A DNA stretch of 64,000 bases from Hyphomicrobiales bacterium. Lineage in GTDB: Bacteria; Pseudomonadota; Alphaproteobacteria; Rhizobiales; Xanthobacteraceae. A program made the translations under genes and the position numbers. The notes beneath the pieces were generated by a model that made no database searches, was not told the origin of the DNA, and saw nothing but the letters and a program-made list of their open reading frames with translations. The stretch is taken from the NCBI GenBank assembly GCA_017305715.1, contig JAFKKG010000021.1, positions 62,001 through 126,000 of the forward strand. The letters run 5' to 3'. Position 1 is the first letter of the stretch; every line of letters starts with the position of its first letter. Positions 24,739 to 32,890 of this stretch are shown piece after piece.

Positions 24739-26547
24739 TTATCGCAGTACGTTCAGGAGATCCTGCACCATCGTGTTGGAGGTGGTGATGACCTTGGTGT
24801 TGGCCGAATAGGCCTGCTGGGTGACGATCAGCTTGGTGAATTCGTCGGCGATGTCGGTGTTGGACCCTTCTAGCGACGAACCGACGATGGTTCCGGCCTT
24901 GCCGTACAGGGCGCCGCCGGATTCGTCGGTCACCTCGAAGGCGCCGCCGTTGACGCGCTTGAGGAAGTTGGTGCCGTTGAAGGTCGCGATCGAGATTTCG
25001 GCGAGATCGAGGTTACGGCCGTTGGAATAGTTGCCGACGATGCGGCCGTTGGTGCTGACGCCCACCGACACCAGCTGGCCGGCCGGGAAACCGTCCTGTT
25101 GAATCTGGTTGACCTGGACGTTGCCGTTGGCGTCCGCGAACTGGGTCACGCCGCCGGTGCCGAAATTGATCACGGGACTGCCCAGTGCGACACCGTTGAC
25201 GACGGCGTTGGTCAGCGTGATGGAGGGAACCGCCGGCGACATCTGGCCGGCGGCCGAGAAGGTGAAGTTGATGTTGACGTTCTGCCAGCCCACCTGCGTG
25301 CCGGTCGCGTTCGGGTTGACCTGATAGAACATGTTCCAGGTATCGGTATGACCGGGACCCAGCGCGGAACTGTCGGTCTTGGCCCAGCGGAACTGCAGGT
25401 TTACCGGAGCGCCCGACACGTCGTAGGTCGTCACCGCGCCGCCCGCCACGCTCTGATCGAGGAACGCCGAGTTGTCGTTGCCGATCACCTGCCCGGTGCC
25501 GATCGTACCGCCGCCGCCGCGCGTCGCGGTCGCGGTGCCCGTGAAGCCGAGGGCAGCGAATGCAGCCGTGTTATTGCTCGTGATCGACAGGTCGGCGGCC
25601 GTGCCGGAATGCAGCGTGATCGAGCCGTTGGTGATCGTGGACGCGGTTCCGGTGCCCTGGAGCGCGTCGATCTTGCCCAGCAGGGTCTGGATGGTGTCTC
25701 CGACGTTGATCTGATTGTTGCCGACGGCGCCCGATGCCATGAAGGTGATGGTTTGGTTGTTAACCGTGATGGTGTTGCCGGCAACGAAATCGGCGGAGAT
25801 CGAGTCGGTTCCGGCCGCGCCGCTGAGCGTGGTCGCGAGCGTGTTCGCCACCGACGGAGTTGCCTTGTTGTTCTGCACGGTGCCGCTGACCGAGGAGTCG
25901 GTATACGGCGCCGGAGGCGTTCCGACCGTCAGCGGGTTGTATCCGGGAGAGAAGGATCCCGGCGCGATCAGTTCCGATCCCTTCACCGACGTGTCGTGCT
26001 TGGTCGTCAGCGGATAGGAGGCGAGGTTGGCGCGATAATCGATCTTGGTGGTCTGCTGCGCTGGCAGAAAGTCGTTCTGGAATTTGAGAACCTGCGGCGA
26101 ACTGCCCGAGGGGTTGCCGGTGGTCGGATCGATCGGAACGCCTTCGAGATAATAGCCGGCGCCATTGACGAGATAGCCGCTCTTGTCGAGCTGGAAGTCG
26201 CCGCGACGGGTGTAGCGATCGACGCCGTCGAACACCGGCGTGCCGTCGGTGAAGGTGCCGGGCTTTTGCACGGCGAAGAAGCCGGCGCCGTTGATCGCCA
26301 TGAAGGTCGCGACTGACGCGGTCTGCACGTCGCCTTGCACCGAATTGGTGCTGCGTGATTGCGTGGTCACACCGCCGGCGAGTTGCTGGGTCGACGCGGT
26401 TTGCGGAATGAGGTCGAGGAAGCTGGTGTCGATGCGCTTGAACGCCGTGGTCTGCGAGTTCGCGATGTTACCCGAGACGTTTTCCAGAGCGTACGACTGC
26501 GCGCGGAGGCCGCCGACGGCTGTCGTAAGAGCGCCGAAAATACCCAT
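24739..26547 (-). CDS. flgE: flagellar hook protein FlgE
   Basis: 602 residues, longer than the 400-residue enterobacterial form. N-terminal rod/hook motif (MGIFGALTTAVGGLRAQSYA, NVSGNIANSQTTAFKR) and C-terminal SNTDIADEFTKLIVTQQAYS are canonical. A module at residues about 240-336 is shared with FlgL and should sit on the outer surface of the hook. A perfect sigma-54 promoter lies about 75 bases upstream, so flgE-flgK-flgL is probably a sigma-54-dependent operon. Confidence 0.95.
   Translation of the reverse strand: MGIFGALTTAVGGLRAQSYALENVSGNIANSQTTAFKRIDTSFLDLIPQTASTQQLAGGVTTQSRSTNSVQGDVQTASVATFMAINGAGFFAVQKPGTFTDGTPVFDGVDRYTRRGDFQLDKSGYLVNGAGYYLEGVPIDPTTGNPSGSSPQVLKFQNDFLPAQQTTKIDYRANLASYPLTTKHDTSVKGSELIAPGSFSPGYNPLTVGTPPAPYTDSSVSGTVQNNKATPSVANTLATTLSGAAGTDSISADFVAGNTITVNNQTITFMASGAVGNNQINVGDTIQTLLGKIDALQGTGTASTITNGSITLHSGTAADLSITSNNTAAFAALGFTGTATATRGGGGTIGTGQVIGNDNSAFLDQSVAGGAVTTYDVSGAPVNLQFRWAKTDSSALGPGHTDTWNMFYQVNPNATGTQVGWQNVNINFTFSAAGQMSPAVPSITLTNAVVNGVALGSPVINFGTGGVTQFADANGNVQVNQIQQDGFPAGQLVSVGVSTNGRIVGNYSNGRNLDLAEISIATFNGTNFLKRVNGGAFEVTDESGGALYGKAGTIVGSSLEGSNTDIADEFTKLIVTQQAYSANTKVITTSNTMVQDLLNVLR
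25540..25830 (-). repeat. insert module in FlgE shared with FlgL (DUF1522-like)
   Basis: About 97 residues, closely similar to FlgL residues 340-435. See the FlgL entry for the aligned blocks. Confidence 0.75.
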
Positions 26548-26621
26548 GACATTCTCTCCAAATTCGATCCGGGCGGCTCGCCGGTCTCACATCATTGCAG
26601 GCCGCGTCAGGAGGAGATGTC

Positions 26622-26636
26622 GCAAGCGTCGTGCCA
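26622..26636 (-). promoter_or_regulatory. sigma-54 promoter of flgE-flgK-flgL
   Basis: On the minus strand TGGCACGACGCTTGC is a full match to the -24/-12 consensus (GG and GC 12 bases apart, with TGGCACG and CTTGC). Transcription would start near 26610, giving a leader of about 60 bases before flgE. Confidence 0.8.
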
Positions 26637-26670
26637 AGTATGAAATCGCATATTTTTCAATGCTTTAAAC

Positions 26671-26697
26671 AAAAAGCCCCGGTCCAAAGACCGGGGC
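26671..26697 (-). terminator. intrinsic terminator of msrB
   Basis: GCCCCGGTC / GACCGGGGC with a 4-base loop. On the minus strand it is followed by a run of five T, just past the msrB stop. It insulates msrB from the flagellar promoter. Confidence 0.85.
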
Positions 26698-26747
26698 ACA
26701 TTTGCCGGGCGGGGCAACAATTGCCGGGCCCCTGAGGGTCCGGGGCG

Positions 26748-27248
26748 TCAGGAGGCCGATGAAGATGCCGGCTTGAACACCATCCCAAATCCGTCGATGC
26801 AATAGCGCAATCCGGTCGGCTTCGGCCCGTCGTCGAAGACATGACCGAGATGACCGCCGCAGCGCCGGCAGTGCACTTCGGTGCGCAGCATCCCATAGGT
26901 GCGATCTTCAGTCTTGCCGAGCGCATTGTCGAGCGGCTGGTAGAAACTCGGCCAGCCGGTGCCGCTTTCGAATTTCGTCTCGGAAGAGAACAACGGCAGA
27001 TCGCAGCCGGCGCAGGCAAAGATGCCCTTGCGATGTTCTTTCAGGAGCGGGCTCGAGCCCGGGCGCTCGGTGCCCTGCTTGCGCAGGATTTCATATTGCT
27101 GCGGCGTCAGTTGCGCGCGCCATTCGGCATCGGTCTTTTCGACTTCGAATTTCTCGGCCGCCTGCGCCGGCGTCGTGCGCAGCCAGCGGAAGGCCGCAAG
27201 GCCAAACAGGCCGGCGACAGAGGCGAGCAGGATACGGCGGTCGATCAT
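26748..27248 (-). CDS. msrB: exported peptide methionine-(R)-S-oxide reductase
   Basis: 166 residues. Reduces methionine-R-sulfoxide in proteins. The leader MIDRRILLASVAGLFGLAAF suggests export to the periplasm. The core is complete: zinc cysteines in CAGC and CRRCG, ESGTGWPSF, HLGHVFDDGP, and catalytic Cys in RYCIDG (usually RYCIN). An extracytoplasmic MsrB would repair envelope proteins; its electron donor is not seen nearby. Confidence 0.9.
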   Translation of the reverse strand: MIDRRILLASVAGLFGLAAFRWLRTTPAQAAEKFEVEKTDAEWRAQLTPQQYEILRKQGTERPGSSPLLKEHRKGIFACAGCDLPLFSSETKFESGTGWPSFYQPLDNALGKTEDRTYGMLRTEVHCRRCGGHLGHVFDDGPKPTGLRYCIDGFGMVFKPASSSAS

Positions 27249-27313
27249 CAGGGCTCTCCGTGCGGGGCGGAACAGGTGGGTTCGCCATCAAATACGGCCC
27301 GCGTCGGCGGAAG

Positions 27314-28795
27314 TTACACCGATCCGTCCCGAATTCTCTCACTTTCCTGCGAGGCGGCAAGTGGCGTTTCCTGCATCTCCGCCGGTGCCGGGGGCTGCGG
27401 ACGCGGCTCGCCCGGTGGCGGGCGGCGGCGCGGCGGCAGCCGGGTTCCGGCCTGCCGGTTGGCCTCGGCCACCCGCGCCTCGCGAATCCGTTCCTTGGCG
27501 CGGGCGCCTTCCCGGTAGCGCGCCAGCGCTCCGGCGGCGGCAGCCCTTCCCCGCCCCCACATGCCGATCAGGTGGCCGGCGACCCGGCCGGTGGTGCCGC
27601 CGGCCCAGACCAGTTCGAACGGCGAAAACAGCCGCCAGCGCTCGTCGCCCCACAGGATACTGCGCGCGATCAATTGCCCCGCCATCGCCGAGGTGTTGAG
27701 CCCCTGGCGGCCGAAGCCGCTGGCGACCCACAAGCCTTTCCGCAACTGGCCGATCTGCGGCATGCCATGCACGGTCACTCCGACGGCGCCACCGAAGATT
27801 TCGGATATGGCGACCTTGCCGAGGTTTGGAAAAACGGTGGCGATCCGTTGCTGGATGGCCGGGCCGAAACGGCGCGGCCGCGCATCCCAGGTCGTTTCGG
27901 GGCTCGCCCACATCAGGCGGTCGCCGTCCACGATCCGGAAATGGTCGACCCCGTCGCTGTCGCTGACCGATCCCGAAAAGGTGATGGCGTCGGCGAGGCG
28001 CTCGCCGAGCGGTTCGGTCACGGCGGCATAGCGCCAGACCGGCAGCAGCGTTTCCGACAGCCGCCGGAGCGGCGTGCCGAGATGGATGTTGCCGGCCAGC
28101 ACGATATGGCTTGCACGAAGCCGCGCCGACGGCGTCACGATGCGCTTGCGAATGCCGGACGGATCGATGCTGACCACCGGCGTATCCTCGAAGATGCGCG
28201 CCCCCGCCTTTCTTGCGAGCGCCGCTAGGCCATGGACATATTTGCGGCCATCGATCTGAAACGCCCTGGGATAGTAGATGCCGTGGAAGTAGCGCCCGGT
28301 CCTGATCCGATCGCGCACCCGATCGACCTGCCAGCCTTCGACTTCGGTCTCGAAATCTTCACTCAGCGTCTGCAGCCGGCTGATCAGCGTTTCGCCGGCA
28401 TCGACGTTGGAGACTTCCAGTGCCCCTTCGCTCAGTGCAATGCCGGGCATTGCCTCCTCGTTCGCGACGCTGCGAATGTAGTCCGCGCCCTGCTTCGACA
28501 GTGACCAGAGCTCACGGGCGTCCTCGAGGCCGACGCGCTCGATCAACTCGCCGATCGGCAGGCTGTAGCCCGGCATCACGGTGCCGAGCTGGTTGCCGGA
28601 CGCGTTCCAGCCGACATGGCGGCCTTCGAGCACGGCGACGCTGGCGCCGAGGCGCGCGGCCTCCAGCGCCACCGTCAGGCCGGCAAGCCCTGCCCCGACC
28701 ACGCAGATATCGACATCGAGGTCGAACGACAGGCGGGAGCGAAAGGGCGCACCATCGTCCGGACCGTTGGTCGCACTTGTTAAAGTCTCTGCCAT
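27314..28795 (-). CDS. FAD-dependent oxidoreductase (DadA/PuuB-like)
   Basis: 493 residues. The N-terminal FAD-binding motif DICVVGAGLAGLTVALEAA is followed by EGRHVGWNASGNQLG, matching the group of gamma-glutamylputrescine oxidase and D-amino-acid dehydrogenase-like enzymes. GLWVASGFGRQGLNTSAMAG near residue 375 closes the FAD site. The last about 70 residues are Arg/Pro-rich and probably disordered, an odd addition for the family. Substrate (an amine or D-amino acid) unknown. Confidence 0.85.
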   Translation of the reverse strand: MAETLTSATNGPDDGAPFRSRLSFDLDVDICVVGAGLAGLTVALEAARLGASVAVLEGRHVGWNASGNQLGTVMPGYSLPIGELIERVGLEDARELWSLSKQGADYIRSVANEEAMPGIALSEGALEVSNVDAGETLISRLQTLSEDFETEVEGWQVDRVRDRIRTGRYFHGIYYPRAFQIDGRKYVHGLAALARKAGARIFEDTPVVSIDPSGIRKRIVTPSARLRASHIVLAGNIHLGTPLRRLSETLLPVWRYAAVTEPLGERLADAITFSGSVSDSDGVDHFRIVDGDRLMWASPETTWDARPRRFGPAIQQRIATVFPNLGKVAISEIFGGAVGVTVHGMPQIGQLRKGLWVASGFGRQGLNTSAMAGQLIARSILWGDERWRLFSPFELVWAGGTTGRVAGHLIGMWGRGRAAAAGALARYREGARAKERIREARVAEANRQAGTRLPPRRRPPPGEPRPQPPAPAEMQETPLAASQESERIRDGSV

Positions 28796-28889
28796 GGCGT
28801 TTTCTTAAGGACCGCTGCGGCGCTTGTCACCTTGTCCTAAGCATGTGCTTGTAGATTAATTCAGGCCAAAACGAATCGAGATTGCGCCC

Positions 28890-29444
28890 ATGCGCCGTTT
28901 GCTGCTGCTGCGTCATGCCAAGACCGAACACGACGCGCCCTCGGGGAAGGACCACGACCGCCGCCTCGATGACCGCGGCCGGCGCGACGCTGCCGTCCTC
29001 GGCAGCTGGATCGGCCGGCAATTGCCCGTTCCCGACATGGTTCTGGTCTCGACCGCGGTGCGGGCGCAGCAGACCTGGGAGATCGTGGAGCAAGCGATGC
29101 GGGAGGCGACCAAAGCCGTCACGTCGCCGCCGCAGGTCGAATCCCTCGATGAACTCTACGGCGCCGAGCCGGCGCAGCTTCTGCAGATCATCCGCGCGGC
29201 CGGGGCGGCCGATGTCAGGCACTTGATGGTGATCGGCCACAATCCCGGCATGCACGAGCTGGCACTGGCGCTGACCGGCAGCGGCGATGCCGCCGCGAAA
29301 AAAGCCCTTGAGGACAATCTGCCGACATCGGGACTTGCGATCTTCGATTTTGCGATCGACGACTGGGACGAGGTGGCGTTTCGCCGCGGCACGCTGATGC
29401 GCTTCACCAGCCCGAAACTGCTGAAGCAGTCGCCGGACGATTGA
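28890..29444 (+). CDS. SixA-like histidine phosphatase
   Basis: 184 residues. Histidine-phosphatase (RHG) fold with catalytic LLLRHAKTE and second His in VIGHNPGMHEL. SixA in E. coli removes phosphate from Hpt domains or the PTS protein NPr; the target here is unknown. It is divergent from the FAD enzyme. Confidence 0.88.
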   Translation: MRRLLLLRHAKTEHDAPSGKDHDRRLDDRGRRDAAVLGSWIGRQLPVPDMVLVSTAVRAQQTWEIVEQAMREATKAVTSPPQVESLDELYGAEPAQLLQIIRAAGAADVRHLMVIGHNPGMHELALALTGSGDAAAKKALEDNLPTSGLAIFDFAIDDWDEVAFRRGTLMRFTSPKLLKQSPDD

Positions 29445-29500
29445 GCCGGGCGGACATACCGGCGCGGCCGTGTTAGGCTGGCGGCCGACAGGAGGCGCAG

Positions 29501-29926
29501 ATGTTCAAATCCATCCTGGTGCCGCTCGACCTTGCCGACACTGACCTGGCAAAACCTGCGATCGCGACGGCGGCGACGCTATCACAGACCTGGCATGGCG
29601 CGGTGCGGCTGCTCAACGTCATGCCGATGACGCCGGTCATGCTGGCCGAATACGTGCCGGCCGATTTCGACGCCCAGCAGCGCCAGACCTCGGAAGAAGC
29701 GCTCGCGATCGTGGCGCAGGAATCCGGTATCGACGCCTCGCGCATCTCCGCCGTGGTCCGGCAAGGCGGCATCTATCACGAGATCCTGGAAGAGGCCGCG
29801 GCGATCAAGGCCGATTTGATCGTGATGACGTCGCACCGGCCGGCGATGCGGACCTATTTTCTCGGTTCCAATGCCGGCCACGTCGTGCGCTACGCCAAAT
29901 GCTCGGTGCTGGTGGTGCGGCACTGA
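29501..29926 (+). CDS. universal stress protein UspA family
   Basis: 141 residues. Single Usp domain: MFKSILVPLDLADTDLAKPA at the start, and a nucleotide-binding tail GSNAGHVVRYAKCSVLVVRH preceded by DLIVMTSH. A ribosome site (aggaggcg) precedes the ATG. Probably ATP-binding. A perfect palindrome follows the stop. Confidence 0.9.
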   Translation: MFKSILVPLDLADTDLAKPAIATAATLSQTWHGAVRLLNVMPMTPVMLAEYVPADFDAQQRQTSEEALAIVAQESGIDASRISAVVRQGGIYHEILEEAAAIKADLIVMTSHRPAMRTYFLGSNAGHVVRYAKCSVLVVRH

Positions 29927-29933
29927 CGAAGCG

Positions 29934-29953
29934 GCCCGGTCGATCGACCGGGC
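29934..29953. terminator. 20-bp palindrome after usp
   Basis: GCCCGGTCGATCGACCGGGC is a perfect palindrome just after the usp stop, facing the convergent DUF1127 gene. It lacks a clear U-tract and could serve both directions. Confidence 0.55.
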
Positions 29954-29985
29954 CTGTCATTGTTCAGATCGAGGCATCCGAGCCT

Positions 29986-30222
29986 TCACCGAAGCCGCCC
30001 GAGTTCCTGATCGGCGAGACCCCAGACCGCCTGCTCGATATGGCTGCGCACCAGCCCGATGTCGCGGAGTTCACGATCGTCCAGCCGCCGCAGCGCTTTG
30101 ATCGCCGCGCGGCGGTCGAGATAGGCTGCAAGCCAACGCGCCCCAGCCCCGAACCGGCGGAGCAATCCCCCCGAGCTGACGGACATTGCAGGCTGCGCTG
30201 CGGCTTGGGACATCGTGGTCAT
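29986..30222 (-). CDS. DUF1127 (YjiS-like) small protein
   Basis: 78 residues. The C-terminal DUF1127 core RRAAIKALRRLDDRELRDIG with the following LVRSHIEQAV is complete. Small Arg-rich DUF1127 proteins act in RNA turnover, phosphate and carbon-nitrogen control in other alphaproteobacteria. ATG 30222 follows cggaga. It is divergent from a MocR-type regulator, a known neighbour arrangement in rhizobia. Confidence 0.85.
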   Translation of the reverse strand: MTTMSQAAAQPAMSVSSGGLLRRFGAGARWLAAYLDRRAAIKALRRLDDRELRDIGLVRSHIEQAVWGLADQELGRLR

Positions 30223-30367
30223 TGGTCTTCTCCGGTTGGTCACCGCGGCAATGGGCTGCCGCCGACGCAAACGCCGGGAATCGGCGGCGGCGTCCTCTGG
30301 TCTGATTGTTTGCACTCTCCTCAGTGCATTCTCAGGCTTGATCGGCTCAACATGATCCGGTACAATC

Positions 30368-30400
30368 CTCGGTGCAAGTGAAACATTGCTCTCGGTGCAA
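30368..30400 (+). promoter_or_regulatory. direct-repeat operator of the MocR regulator
   Basis: CTCGGTGCAA occurs at 30368-30377 and again at 30391-30400, 23 bases apart (about two helical turns), ending just before the regulator ATG. A partial copy (ctcagtgcat) lies at about 30318-30327. Direct repeats with this spacing are typical of MocR/PdxR-type sites and suggest autoregulation and control of the DUF1127 gene. Confidence 0.55.
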
Positions 30401-30402
30401 TA

Positions 30403-31746
30403 ATGTCAAAATTTGAATATCTCAGGCTTGCCGATGCTGTCGCCGCCGAGATCGCCAATGGCGGGCTCAAACCCGGCGATCGCCTGCCGCCGCAGCGCAG
30501 TTTCGCCTATGAGCGCAAGATCGCGGTCTCCACCGCGAGCCGCGTCTACACGGAATTGTTACGCCGCGGACTCGTGGTCGGCGAAGTCGGCCGCGGCACG
30601 TTCATCTCCGGACAGGCGCCCCGCGCGATCACCACGCTGACCGAGCCGCGCGGCGCCCGTATCGATCTGGAAGTCAATTATCCGCTGCTGCCGACGCAAT
30701 CGACGCTGATCGCGAAAAGCCTGGAAGGGCTGGAGCGGCCGGAAGCCCTCGAAATCGCGTTGCGGCAGGGCACCAGCGCCGGAACGCAAACCGCCAGAAA
30801 GGTCTCGGCGGATTTCCTCTCCCGAAACGGCTGGTCGGCGCGCGCCGAGCAAATCGTCTTTACCGCCAACGGCCGGCAGTGCATCGCCGCAACCCTTTCC
30901 GCGATCGTGCCGCCGGGCGGGCGCTGCGGTGTCGAAGCCCTGACCTACCCCTTCATCAAGGGCATCGCCGCCCGGCTCGGGGTGACCCTGGTGCCGCTCG
31001 CGATGGACGAACAGGGCGTTCGTCCGGACGCCGTGCAAAAGGCCCACCGCGAAGCGCATCTGTCGGCGCTGTACATCCAGCCGACGGTGCAGAATCCGCT
31101 CGGCATGACGATGCCGGACTCCCGCCGCGCCGACCTCGTACGCGTCGTCGAGAAGCTCGACCTCACCATCATCGAAGACATGGTCTATGGCTTCCTCGAC
31201 GACCAGGCGCCGCTGGCGGCGCTGGCGCCGGATCGCTGCGTCGTGCTCGACAGCCTGTCGAAGAAGGTCGCCCCCGGCCTGGCACTCGGCTTCATCGTGG
31301 CGCCACCGCGTTTGCGCGAGAGCATCATGGCGTCCGTACGTTCCGGCGGCTGGACGGCGTCGGGATATGCCTTCGCGGCCGCGCAACGCATGATGGCCGA
31401 CGGGACCGCCTCCGAACTCGTCAGGCTGAAACGGATCGATGCGCAGCGGCGTCAGCGCGTCGCAGCCGAGCGGCTTGCCGGCTTCGAGATGCAGGCGAAC
31501 CCCAAATCCTATCATCTGTGGCTGACGCTGCCGCACCATTGGCGGTCGCAGACCTTCGTCGCCGCCGCGGCCCGGCGCGACATCGCGCTGACGCCCTCGT
31601 CGACCTTTGCGGTGAGCCCTGGACATGCACCGAACGCGATCAGGCTGGCGCTGGCCGCACCGCCCATCGACCAGCTTGATGCGGCGCTGCGCACGCTGGC
31701 GGGAATGCTGCGCGCGAGCGAAGAGGATTTCGACTCGACCGAGTAG
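30403..31746 (+). CDS. MocR-type GntR/aminotransferase transcriptional regulator
   Basis: 447 residues. N-terminal GntR winged helix (LKPGDRLPPQRSFAYERKIA with VSTASRVYTELLRRGLV), then a full fold-type I aminotransferase-like domain. The PLP lysine lies in SLSKKVAPGLALGF; IQPTVQNPLGMTM and the Asp of IIEDMVYGF are the usual PLP contacts. MocR proteins use PLP or a PLP adduct as the signal. ATG 30403 lies just after the direct repeats. Confidence 0.9.
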   Translation: MSKFEYLRLADAVAAEIANGGLKPGDRLPPQRSFAYERKIAVSTASRVYTELLRRGLVVGEVGRGTFISGQAPRAITTLTEPRGARIDLEVNYPLLPTQSTLIAKSLEGLERPEALEIALRQGTSAGTQTARKVSADFLSRNGWSARAEQIVFTANGRQCIAATLSAIVPPGGRCGVEALTYPFIKGIAARLGVTLVPLAMDEQGVRPDAVQKAHREAHLSALYIQPTVQNPLGMTMPDSRRADLVRVVEKLDLTIIEDMVYGFLDDQAPLAALAPDRCVVLDSLSKKVAPGLALGFIVAPPRLRESIMASVRSGGWTASGYAFAAAQRMMADGTASELVRLKRIDAQRRQRVAAERLAGFEMQANPKSYHLWLTLPHHWRSQTFVAAAARRDIALTPSSTFAVSPGHAPNAIRLALAAPPIDQLDAALRTLAGMLRASEEDFDSTE

Positions 31747-31775
31747 AGCGGCGCGCTTGCGCGCGATTGCCGAAA

Positions 31776-32354
31776 CTACGGCAGCAGCGCTTCCGGCAAA
31801 TGATCGAAGTCGTAGCTGCGCGGCCGGTTACGCCTGATGAAGCCGCCGATCTGCCAGGTGAACAAGGCGACGAATCCGACCAGAAACAACGCGCCGTACC
31901 ATTCTCCGGTCGCGACCGCGCGCAGCAGAAGGCCGGCCATTGCGATGCCGAGCAACGTCACCATCACAAGCGCTGCCGCGTAGGTCATCTGTCCGATGCC
32001 GCCGACCAGCACGGCCTTGCTGCCCGACCCGGCCATGCGCCGGTGCAGTTCGGTGATGAAGGCGCGATAGTCGTGATCCTGCGGTACCATTAGGGTGACG
32101 GTTTGCCAGGTGGTCGAGAGAATCGCGATGCGTCCACCGTCCTTGCCCACGAGGTCGGCGCGGAAACGGCGGGACTGCATCGACGACGGCTTATAGCTGA
32201 GACGGATCGCCGCGATGTCGGCGTAACCCCAGACACCGGACCTGCCCGCGATGCGCCAGGACAACCCGGCATTGGTCAGCTTGAATTCGTGCGCCGATCC
32301 GATCAGCGACGCCTTGTAGACATAGCGGGTCTCGGGCGCGCCCTCGCCCGTCAT
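31776..32354 (-). CDS. membrane protein of unknown function
   Basis: 192 residues from ATG 32354. A soluble N-terminal half (YVYKASLIGSAHEFKLTNAG, a PH-like beta pattern) is followed by two membrane helices (VGGIGQMTYAAALVMVTLLG and GEWYGALFLVGFVALFTWQI) and a basic tail. TTG 32429 would extend it by 25 residues. No family recognised. Confidence 0.7.
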   Translation of the reverse strand: MTGEGAPETRYVYKASLIGSAHEFKLTNAGLSWRIAGRSGVWGYADIAAIRLSYKPSSMQSRRFRADLVGKDGGRIAILSTTWQTVTLMVPQDHDYRAFITELHRRMAGSGSKAVLVGGIGQMTYAAALVMVTLLGIAMAGLLLRAVATGEWYGALFLVGFVALFTWQIGGFIRRNRPRSYDFDHLPEALLP

Positions 32355-32453
32355 CTCCGCCGTGTTTGGTAACGATGTCGGCAATTCAAAAATCCCGGTA
32401 GCCGTCGCGGCTGCTGCTTGCGCGGCCAACCGGCTTTATCTTACAAGCAGGCC

Positions 32454-32888
32454 ATGGCCGAGACGACCTATTTTCCGCGCCGCCTGATTTTGGCGGGCGC
32501 GATGATCTCCGGGGTGCTGCTGGCGCTGGCCGTGCATATGCTGGGGGCGCGCTACGGCCTCGACCTCGGCGGCCTGTGGCGATCGGATGCCCGTGAATTC
32601 ATGCCCGCGGGTGCCGCGATCGCGTGGTGGCTGATTGCGACCGTCGGTTTTTCCAGCGGCTATTTCACCGCCAATCTGATGCACAGCGCGGTGTCCGGGC
32701 AAATCCCGCAACGGATGCGTCATTTCCTGATCGCGGTCGGCGTGCTGATCCTGGCCGGCGCCGGACAGGCGGCCTCCGCCCCGAGCCCGATCCCGACCAT
32801 ATCGGGTGTGCTTGCGGGGCTTGCGGCATTGGGCCTCGGCGCCGCGATGGCGTTTTGCGGCGCGCATTTCGCGCTCCGCAAAACATAG
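32454..32888 (+). CDS. four-helix membrane protein of unknown function
   Basis: 144 residues with hydrophobic segments at about 10-30, 50-72, 85-105 and 115-138. ATG 32454 is divergent from the previous gene. It stops two bases before the end of the convergent MHYT-GGDEF-EAL gene. No motif recognised. Confidence 0.7.
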   Translation: MAETTYFPRRLILAGAMISGVLLALAVHMLGARYGLDLGGLWRSDAREFMPAGAAIAWWLIATVGFSSGYFTANLMHSAVSGQIPQRMRHFLIAVGVLILAGAGQAASAPSPIPTISGVLAGLAALGLGAAMAFCGAHFALRKT

Positions 32889-32890
32889 CT

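Noticed and set aside
30403-31746. MocR protein as a plain aminotransferase
   Set aside because: A complete GntR winged helix precedes the PLP fold, and operator-like repeats abut the start, so it is a regulator.
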